Assembly: GCA_020152595.1 (NCBI GenBank)
Contig: JAIGNY010001580.1
Coordinates: 612,501 to 676,500, forward strand
DNA from: Chiridota heheva
Taxonomy: Eukaryota; Echinodermata; Holothuroidea; Apodida; Chiridotidae
DNA length: 64,000 nucleotides
Direction of reading: 5' to 3'
Shown: in pieces, positions 56,190-64,000 of the stretch
Position numbering within the stretch: position 1 is the stretch's first letter
How the letters are laid out: each line of letters opens with the position of its first letter
Program-made: the position numbers and the translations under genes
The notes under the pieces: generated by a model
Database searches by the model: none
Seen by the model: the letters and a program-made list of their open reading frames with translations, nothing else
Told to the model about the DNA's origin: nothing

Positions 56190-56435
56190 AAAAACAATTT
56201 TTTTAATTAGAAGTATAGGATAAATTGATAAACAATTGTAAAAAAAATGAGGGTGTGACGCCACTCTTTAACATTATAGACTTTCTACCCCAGTCATTTT
56301 CAAAAAACTGAACAAACTTGCGGCATCTTTAAAGTTCAAAGTTTCCTATACAGAACAAAATTTCAAAGAAGTTAATTCACACTTCCGTTTTTTCTTGTAA
56401 GCCATTTCTGAACTTATTCTGAACTAATCCTTTAA
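56190..56435. repeat. Family T MITE fragment
   Basis: Contains GTGACGCCACTCTTTAACAT, ACCCCAGTCATTTTCAAA and the right end GAACTAATCCTTTAA, as in the other family T elements. The left end was not found. Confidence 0.6.
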
Positions 56436-57106
56436 ATTGCTGTGCAAACACATTCCCTCGGCTTGATAACAACATCGTAATTAACCAATTTTGAAACAAT
56501 TCTTTATGATTATTTCTGACCGCGGCATCTGCTACTTAAAGCAAAAAGTGAGCCTCCTGCACCTGACCAAGAATACCATTTGCCGTCAATAATCTAATGT
56601 ACACGAGTGCCGAGGTTGTGTTGCAGACGACCAAGGAATGCTTTAAAAACGTCAATTTTTAGTTCACCGGGAAACCAGATAACCTGGTCGAGCGTCAATT
56701 ATCGGACGACTTTTATGTGGTTCTAATTGCTGCTTTGATGGCTTGTAAGTCCTATCAGAACAAGCACAAAGTAAACATCTTTACTAGCTTTTTATAAGAT
56801 GATAACAAACAAAACAAAACAAAGATGGTCAAATTTCACCTTATCCCATGACAGTGTCGACAGTCATTTGCTTTCATAGATAAAAGCATGCAGGTGAGGT
56901 AACTATGGACAGAAAGATGCTTTATGGTTATTTTAAACATATAGAAGCGCATTTACTCAGTATGGGTATAGGAAACCAACATTGACCTCCTGGTCGGAAA
57001 TTGTGGGAAACGACGGAATTTGTTGGTGTTAAAACCGTACCATTCACGTACGCTGACGTTTGTCTGATACAGTATAAAACAATCATTTTAGAAATAAGTT
57101 GCTATA
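56436..57106. other. No gene recognised
   Basis: Intergenic DNA with no supportable feature. Confidence 0.4.
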
Positions 57107-57402
57107 TTATTTATTGCCAGACTCGGTGGATTTTGGATTTTGTCCAAACTCCCGCCTTAAGCTAAATCCATCCGAGCCATTGAGCCGGTGCTTATCCCCG
57201 GTTTCCATGGCGCAAGCAGATGAGAGTACATGACTCCCCCTGGACGGGACGCCATTTCATCGCAGATTAAATCCCCAGCAGTCTTGGTACAGCTGAGTGG
57301 ACTGCAGTAAGTAGAGTCTTTGACATAATGCAGCGCTCGCGGGGGAACCCGGTACCTTTCAAATACGAGCATGACCCCTTAACCACTGAGCTACTGCACC
57401 TC
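57107..57402 (-). mobile_element. tRNA-derived SINE, third type
   Basis: On the - strand it starts GGTGCAGTAGCTCAGTGGTT (A box), with a B-box-like ACCGGGTTCCCCCG about 45 bp on. The body contains GGCGTCCCGTCCAGGGGGAG and CATGGAAACCGGGGATAAGC, and the 3' end reads GGCAATAAATAA. The body differs from the other SINEs in the window. The 71-codon frame inside is not a gene. Confidence 0.82.
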
Positions 57403-57727
57403 AATGTCAGAATGTAGTGGCTCTACACGACCATATACCTTTAAGCCGTAGCTGCTATAGAGGCTATAGGGTACCAATATGCAGATATGTTCCGTTGCAG
57501 CCTTTCATTTGCATATTCTAAAGAATGATTTTGAATGCATATAAGCAATACAAAGGATGAAATAAATTTTTGTTTTTTTAATATTTAATAGATGTTCTCC
57601 TAGCAATATATACAATTTATAACAAAATATGATTAGTTTTTAACAGATTCAGATAATTTCTTTGAAATTTGATATTGTACATATACTCTATTCCAAATTC
57701 ACATAAACCCGATTAGTAAAGTAAATA
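57403..57727. other. No gene recognised
   Basis: AT-rich spacer. Confidence 0.4.
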
Positions 57728-58323
<596 letters not shown>

Positions 58324-59109
58324 AGATGGTATATGATAAAAGTCACATGAATATCGTAGTTCTGCGTATAAACTGTTAGAAGAAAAATAAATTAACCCAA
58401 AAAGAAAAGAAAAACATATTTCCTAGGACAGTCGCACAAATATTTGCTTGCATTAGAATTATATCATGATTGTTCTTATATCTGTATATGGGTCACTTAT
58501 CCGTTCACATTACCAAAGATGGAGTTTTCTATTACGAAATATTACGTTTCTTATATTGTTCTTTACTAAAGATTGTTCTTCTATTACTAAAAAGTGCTAA
58601 AGATTGCGTTTTCTATAACTAAAGATTGCGTTTTTTAATACAAAAAAAAAAAGCGCTTTGTTTTCGATGGATTGTGTGTTCTAAACTAAACTACAAGAAA
58701 CTCTTCGTCAGCCAGTTGTCAATACGTACAAACATGTATACTTAGCTAAAAGATAGTTTGTAAAAAGGAACATAAATAAATAGTTAGCATGAGCCAGACC
58801 TCTTGAGTTACACGAGAAGATAAAAGAAAGGAAGGTGAAGAAAAAAAATAGAATGTACTTTGGTGAAATAAAGGAAAGACAGTTTTGAAAGTAATTAGCA
58901 AAAAATTGAAAAAGTGAAAAAAGTGAAATTTGTACATGAAAAAAAAATAATTGTTTTGTAAGAAAAAACAGTAAAAGTGTGGAAAGGATCAAACGATTAA
59001 AATTTGAATCTCATTGAGGATTGTTTGTAACAGATTAATGTTCAGAGGTCAAGTAAGTTCATTACAGACTAACAGAACATTTTAACAGAAAGAAAATGCT
59101 TACAGCAGG
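58324..59109. other. No gene recognised; short degenerate repeats
   Basis: CTAAAGATTGCGTTTTCTAT-like units occur three or four times between 58515 and 58640. The remainder is A-rich on + with Phe/Leu-rich reverse frames that I do not accept as genes. Confidence 0.45.
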
Positions 59110-59466
59110 AATCTTGTCTCAAGAAAATAGCTTGACACAGCGCTGTTATTCTATTGGTTGTGCAACGTCACTTCCGGGAGATAACGTCATTTGCTAGAGT
59201 GAAAACAAAGCTTTGTGCGTTACACGAACGGCAAGTCTATATGTGTTTACTGTCTGTGGTTCGTATAACAAACACAGCTGATCGCTTGTTTTCATTCCTT
59301 GCGCGCGGTTACTATGCGGTCTGATGACCTCGCGTCACGAAGTACCTGGATATCCAACCAACAGTATTTGTCAGTAGTTGTGTAAATATCTCGACCAATC
59401 AAAGACAGTGAATTCTAATTTATATTGCTGTGATGTTAACACGATAAGTGACCTTAAAGAAAGCTT
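59110..59466 (+). repeat. Dispersed repeat, family P-like with insertion
   Basis: The right end, CACGATAAGTGACCTTAAAG, and the CGACCAATCAAAGAC motif match family P. The centre (59150-59350) matches 38300-38560 in reverse. It looks like a longer version of the P-type MITE from which the 150-180 bp copies could have arisen by deletion; the opposite direction is equally possible. Confidence 0.7.
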
Positions 59467-59708
59467 TCGAAAGTTTTACTGTCCGTGCGTTGTAAAAGGG
59501 TCCGTCTCATTTCCGTAAAAACGACTGAAATATGCTATATGACATCATATCCTCAAATTTCTCAAAAAATCTTTGTGTATTTTATTAGGGTTTTTCTCCT
59601 GGGATTTTGTTGCTTGCAAAGTTACAAACCAATGGATGCATCAATAAACACTAAAGCAGAATCTACTAAGATAACTATGATTTATCACCTGAAAAGATAA
59701 TTACATAA

Positions 59709-60312
59709 GGGTGTTTCAGTTGACGTCACAAGGTCACGTAACTTTGTTTACATCGCAATTTTGTTGGGCGAAACCACTGTCGTCTGGTGCACACTTAATT
59801 AGACTTACATAGGTTTGCATGTTGTTATATAAGATAATTACGCCGGAATCTTGCTGTGCCGTTGGTTGCACTAATGTGTGCGGGGGAATAAAAAGACAAT
59901 TTCTCGATTTCCATCTGATCCTGATTGACGATCGAAGTGGGTTTCTGATGTACGACACGACGGTTTCAACCTACGGTTCACACTAGCATTTGAAGCGAGC
60001 ACTTTATATCAGGTATGTAGGCTTGTCTGACATGGCTGAGTATAGCGAACAATCAGCTGGCGTTAACGTTAAAGTTACTCTTCATATACCCGTTGAAAAT
60101 ATAAAACTTAAGGAAAATTTTAAGTAAAATTGGAAGCGAACAAAAAAATGCAAGTAGTAAAATTCGCTGAACTGGTACTGATAGGTTAGCAAGTAGTATG
60201 TTTGTTGTACGTGTGATGTGATTGAGCTGTGTGAAAATGAGTGAAACGCAACAACGCCAGTTCCTTGCAAAATAAAGTCCAGTTGAGTTAGATTCACGTG
60301 ATGAAATCCCTC
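59709..60312 (+). mobile_element. MITE-like element carrying a THAP exon, copy B
   Basis: Full-length match to 19911-20529 in the opposite orientation, starting GGGTGTTTCAGTTGACGTCA and ending TCACGTGATGAAATCCCTC. It is inserted in a family T MITE, which helps define its ends. No exact target duplication was recognised. Confidence 0.75.
59840..60012 (+). pseudogene. THAP zinc-finger exon, frameshifted (copy B)
   Basis: From 59840 the codons read (ACG in place of ATG) then PESCCAVGCT. A frame change follows, after which the FFRFP region is readable only in another frame. The 3' end keeps the Ser-Glu-His-Phe coding AGCGAGCACTTT, so the zinc-ligand His survives here, followed by ATATCAG and an intact-looking GTATGT donor. 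The start codon is lost and the frame is broken, so it cannot make a THAP protein. Together with copy A it shows the ancestral exon had both the His ligand and a splice donor. Confidence 0.72.
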
Positions 60313-60450
60313 AATAGGGTAAAAAAAACTTTAAAACATAATTTTCTTTAAAATTTTAAAATACTTTAACAATTGTCGAGAAAGATCATAACGGCGCCAA
60401 CTTTCCACACCAGACATTTTTATACAACTTGACAAAACAGTACTTTGAAC

Positions 60451-61099
60451 ATTATAGAATGGCGCTATTCATAAAATACTTCCCTCGGGTTTCGGCGTAG
60501 CATAATTTTAAGTGAGGATTGAAGGTTGAGCCACTTGACCAGTTGACGTGTTTCTAAACTGCTAAAGCCGTATAAGTATCACCTTCTTAAAAAAAAAAAA
60601 AATGATGGGCAGATGGGTTTTACAAGTGCCTCATGCCTTTTTAGTAATAGTCTGATGTGTCAATATATCTGACTGAAAATGCATGTGGTACTGGCCATTA
60701 TTGGAACAAGGCAAATAAAATGGTTAAAATCCAAGCGCGCCTTCACTTTAATGTACCCAATCAGATGTATCTCCTAAAGAAGAAATAGGCCTACGAATTA
60801 AAAAAGACGCTTTCAGCTATCAAGTTTGTGTGCACAACTATTCAAATACCTATAAAACCGTCACAGAACAGCATGCAAATGTTTTATTGTCATCTAGACA
60901 CGTCATTTTTCTTGGAGATTGTAACTTTTCATTATGTACAGGGAAATAATAAAGTACCGGGTATGATGTACGCATGCAGGGTCGTGGTTAGTCTGCGATT
61001 CGTCTTAGAGTGGGCTTGGGCAGTCATTTCAATTAATTTTTGTGAGTTTTCGACATTGTGTATTTTTTTTATAGGCACAACCAGTCACCAGTGACGACG
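60451..61099. other. No gene recognised
   Basis: Intergenic DNA. The 88-codon frame at 60828-61094 has no recognisable domain. Confidence 0.4.
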
Positions 61100-61437
61100 C
61101 CAGGATTTTGGTCGGGTCAAGCGAGTTTAGCTCATATACAAGAGGACTTGAATAGTTACAAAATGGTGAAGAAACTACTTCAATATCTTGTTCCCTTAAA
61201 GAGAGATTCAAGTTTAAAGTTGTCTTATATCTGTATATGTGTAGAATTGATTGGTGTAGTATTTGGCGCCCTCATCATCACTTTCTTTACAATTTTTATT
61301 GTATTTAAAAAAATACAAGATACAGAACTTAAGAATCTTAACAGAATAAGAATTTTGAATGCTTTCTTCGCCGATTTCTTTCTTTAAAGTCCTTTTTCAT
61401 TAGATGAACTTATTTGACCACTAAACTAATCTTTTAA
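61100..61437. mobile_element. Family T MITE, copy 3 (partial)
   Basis: GTGAAGAAACTACTTCAATA and GAGATTCAAGTTTAAAG match 41511-41560 of copy 2, and the right end ACCACTAAACTAATCTTTTAA matches the family terminus. The left end is diverged. A 109-codon frame crosses it and is not accepted. Confidence 0.65.
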
Positions 61438-61613
61438 TGACGTATCGATAATAGTAAAAGATCACTATTTTATATCAACACTGTCAAAGCTACAGGAATC
61501 TCGAGCTTGGCTAGTTAGGGAACGGAGCCACCCCAATTTACACCTTTTAATACTTGGACATTAATACTTTGCCAAATAGCCGGTAAAATTATCTTTTCAT
61601 TTATGTATAGATT

Positions 61614-62513
61614 TAGGGAAAGAGCTAAGATAAAATGTCAGGGAGGGCCAAGCCAAACCAAACCAGGGATGATGTGATCACGTGTTTCATGAGCAGTGTT
61701 GTCATGATACAGAGTCTTTTAAGCGGGGAGCAGAAAGAAAGGTACACTGTGGTGTAGCGGTTATAATACCTGTCTACAGACCACGAGGCCCCGGGTTCAA
61801 TCCTGGGGTGGGTAGACACGCCAGTGCACCACAACTGGTTATCAAAGGCCGTGGACATTGACTTGGTTGTCTGTCCGTACGTCGTACCTGTGTTCTCGTC
61901 TGGGTCGTATTAAGCGTTTCGTGATAGCATTTGTACTATCATAAGCGAATACGCAGGCGACGACCCCGTCATTGTAATTGTGTGTTCAACTCTCTCTCTC
62001 TCGAAAGGTACTTTTCTTTCGCTTGGGAAAACTGGGAAATTATTAAGAAAGAATTAAAGGAAATTTTTGGTAAAAGCATTGGAAATTGTGGTAAAATTTG
62101 GCAACATTTCTCAATAATTGATAAAAAAAATTCCAAAATCGAAGAAAATTTGCTTCAATTTAATAGGAATTTTACCGAAAATTGAAGTAAATTTTCAGAA
62201 AATTTTCAGAAAATTGACCGAAATGCGAAAACATTGCCTCAAAATAAAAGAAATTTTTCAACAACTGCAGGAAGTTGCCCAAAATTGAAAGACATTTCCA
62301 AACATTGAAGGAAATTTACCGGCAGTTGAATAAAATTGATCGACAATCAAAGAAAAATTGTCCCAAATAAAAATGAATGAAATTTCCCAAACAATAAATG
62401 AAATTTACCGGAAATGAAAGAAAATTTACATCATAATTACATTATACCGTAACTAGGAATTATCTTATGGTAAAAACCTATCATCGGAAAAGTCAAAGGA
62501 GATCATGCCCCTG
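61614..62513. mobile_element. hAT-like family H element, copy 2, interrupted by a SINE
   Basis: Aligns with 26432-27584: AAGATAAAATGTCAG, CCAAACCAAACCAGGGATGA, then the degenerate 30-bp array, and the right end CATCGGAAAA ... GCCCCTG. The left TIR is decayed (TAGGGAAAGAGCTAAG). The family-A SINE at 61746-62002 is inserted in it. Confidence 0.82.
61746..62002 (+). mobile_element. tRNA-derived SINE (family A), full length
   Basis: tRNA-like head with A box TGGTGTAGCGGTTA and B box GGTTCAATCC. The family-A body follows (CACAACTGGTTATCAAAGGC, GTCGTACCTGTGTTCTCGTC), then a (CT)n tail where other copies have (CGT)n. A perfect 9-bp target duplication GAAAGGTAC lies at 61737-61745 and 62003-62011. 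It is the best reference copy in the window. Confidence 0.93.
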
Positions 62514-62653
62514 CTCCCCCCCTCCTCTGAATTTGCCCCCTGTATAATAGATTTGCAATATCGTATATATTGATAAGCGAAACAAGTATGATGAAATGGG
62601 AGATGAACTTTGCCTAATCGGTTAGAGAATTGTACATTGTCGGTTATAATCGG

Positions 62654-62809
62654 CAGGGCCGTAATTCAGCCCTACCCGCTCCCGTCCCCCACAAACACTT
62701 CCAGGTGCGAGTCTAAAAAATACTCATTTTTTGAAAGTGTTGTCCATCTGCTCTTCTACGAAAAATACTGCCCTGTTCCCCCACTTCGTGAAGGAGAAAT
62801 ACGGCCCTG
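62654..62809. mobile_element. Small hAT-like element, about 156 bp
   Basis: Ends CAGGGCCGTA and TACGGCCCTG are perfect 10-bp inverted repeats. The 8-bp flanks ATAATCGG and ATTGCCGG match at only 5 positions, so the duplication is doubtful. Similar TACGGCCCT motifs occur at 63774-63782 and 33420-33430, suggesting a dispersed family. Confidence 0.6.
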
Positions 62810-62977
62810 ATTGCCGGTAAACTAATTGTAATACCCTCCCCCTTCCCCCTCCCACCACTACCACCACCTTCGAAATGATTCAGCAACGCCCTTGCACAAC
62901 ACCCATCTTTTTGTTATTCGTATTTTTCTCCTATATACATTTTCTTATTTCGTTCAATTATCAATTCCTTCTGGAAT
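62810..62977 (-). other. Probable start of Cdx 3' UTR
   Basis: Downstream of the Cdx stop on the - strand. No AATAAA signal was found between the stop and the small hAT-like element. Confidence 0.3.
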
Positions 62978-63432
62978 TCAGGCTGTTCCTATTTTGGCAT
63001 ATGACGTCACGGAAGTAGGATACGTAGCAAGTAGATGCGTAGTTGAAGCGTTTAATCCAGAGATCGGTGCTAGTCGTTCTGTGGTCAACACTGCCTCCTG
63101 TTTCAACCCAACCGGAACTATGTAGTTACCCATTGAATTTGCAAGGCAATGCGCGCTTGATGGTAGTGTACACGACACGGATTGATGCACCGGATGGGAA
63201 TTTGGTTCAGATTTGATAACTGACGGAGGGTCAGCCGCCAGTTGTTGCACCTCCCGCTTTACGGCAGAGTCCCCACTTGGAGATTTTTCCTCTTTAATCA
63301 CGTGATTTATATCATGTGACTCCTGATGTTGTTTCTCTACGTGATTTTTGCCGCATTTTTCTTGCTGCTGTTGCATTGTCTTCTTACTTTGTTTCCGTTC
63401 CTTCGCCGTCTGTTTTGGAACCATATTTTGAC
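62978..63432 (-). CDS. Cdx: Cdx (caudal-type) ParaHox gene, terminal exon, with a one-base frameshift
   Basis: Cdx proteins are homeodomain transcription factors for posterior and hindgut identity. On the - strand the acceptor TCTTTCCAG ends at 63433 and the exon opens VKIWFQNR, homeodomain residues 45-52. Cdx genes typically have an intron between residues 44 and 45, so the start fits. The next bases are one short: the conserved AKERKQSKK appears only in the +1 frame, which then stays open for 142 residues to TGA at 62978-62980. The lost base lies at about 63406-63408. Read literally, the first frame runs into a stop about 30 codons in. The tail is Gln-rich just after the homeodomain and has four sumoylation-type motifs (IKEE, VKRE, IKSE, LKQE). 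Upstream exons lie beyond 64000. An intact downstream frame favours a sequencing or assembly indel over a pseudogene. Confidence 0.9.
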
Positions 63433-64000
63433 CTGGAAAGATACAAAATAAAATTACTGCCGATTTAACACATTATAAATGTGCTGAAATACAAACCAAT
63501 TTTTGCGTAGCGCTAGAAGAACAGGGAGGGTAACTCTCACGCACCCCTGGGTCGCAAATTTGAAGAAGAAATAATAAGAAAATTTGATCAACAATAAGTT
63601 TGACTGTTTGCTTCAAACTTGGATCAGAAAGAGTCACTTTTTTGGGGGGCTTACCGAAATTTTAGGCCACGAAAATCGGTAAGATTTCTAGAAATAAATA
63701 AGGCTTTGGAAAATACTGTCCCCCTACTTTGTGGAAGAAACATGGACCATGCTCCCCACTTTGTGAAGGAGAATACGGCCCTAATTATGATGTATAGCAA
63801 CCACTGTGTCAGTTTGCGAGGAAATTCTAATCCACATTTGAATGTAACTTGACGTTATCTTCCTTATAGCGTGCTTGAAAACCAAGCCTTTAGACAGTTA
63901 GAATAATACCATCTGATATGAACTACATACACTGGTATACATTCAAACATTTTATCAATAATTGTAATTATTTTAAAAGTCGTTTTTTGTAATTCTTAAG
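63433..64000 (-). other. Cdx intron (partial)
   Basis: Sequence upstream of the Cdx terminal exon on the - strand. The homeodomain first half (residues 1-44) is not found in the remaining 570 bp, so the intron continues past the window. It contains ACTTTGTGAAGGAGAATACGG-type sequence related to the 62.7-kb element. Confidence 0.6.

Larger units (their letters stand above)
59477..60450 (+). mobile_element. Family T MITE interrupted by the THAP element
   Basis: The left half (AAAACGACTGAAATATGCTA, ATGACATCATATCCTCAAAT) and right half (AACGGCGCCAACTTTCCACA, CACCAGACATTTTTATACA) match consecutive parts of 21670-22207. The 604-bp THAP-bearing segment sits between them. This gives an insertion order: family T first, THAP element later. 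Confidence 0.65.

Overview
This is a window of an animal nuclear genome, almost certainly a marine invertebrate deuterostome. An echinoderm or other ambulacrarian is my best inference from the style of the homeodomains and repeats, but it is not proven. Only two protein-coding exons are convincing. On the + strand, 28165-28730 is the terminal exon of a ParaHox Xlox/Pdx-type gene, with a complete homeodomain carrying the Pdx-type His44. On the - strand, 62978-63432 is the terminal exon of a Cdx (caudal-type) gene. It starts at homeodomain residue 45, the usual intron position of Cdx genes, and reads to a TGA stop. The two genes face each other across about 34 kb, as in the ancestral Gsx-Xlox-Cdx arrangement kept in amphioxus and mammals. 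Neither first exon is visible, and no Gsx is seen. The Cdx exon has an apparent one-base deletion inside recognition helix 3 of the homeodomain, which is either an assembly error or a real lesion.

Layout. 1-28 kb, upstream of Xlox exon 2 and probably in large part its intron 1 or 5' flank, holds four kinds of sequence. There are three long AT/GT microsatellites, two or more tRNA-derived SINEs, and several miniature inverted-repeat elements (MITEs). There is a MITE carrying a THAP zinc-finger exon, and an AAT tract growing out of a SINE tail. The 13.1-18.8 kb stretch is comparatively free of recognisable repeats. The last 1.7 kb before exon 2 is a hAT-like element followed by a GC-rich 24-bp minisatellite ending about 80 bp from the splice acceptor. 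28.7-63 kb, between the genes, is packed with elements. These include hAT-like non-autonomous elements whose interiors are minisatellites, TTAA-flanked MITE families, and a 1.7-kb array of a hairpin-forming 21-bp repeat. There is also a group of CAGTCCGG-ended MITEs with 5-bp target duplications, SINEs, and nested insertions.

Function. Xlox/Pdx and Cdx proteins are sequence-specific transcription factors that pattern the gut in bilaterians, and the linkage is the main biological content of the window. Nearly all other open frames are artefacts of simple or tandem repeats. All target-site, inverted-repeat and homology statements come from reading the sequence by eye; no database search was possible.
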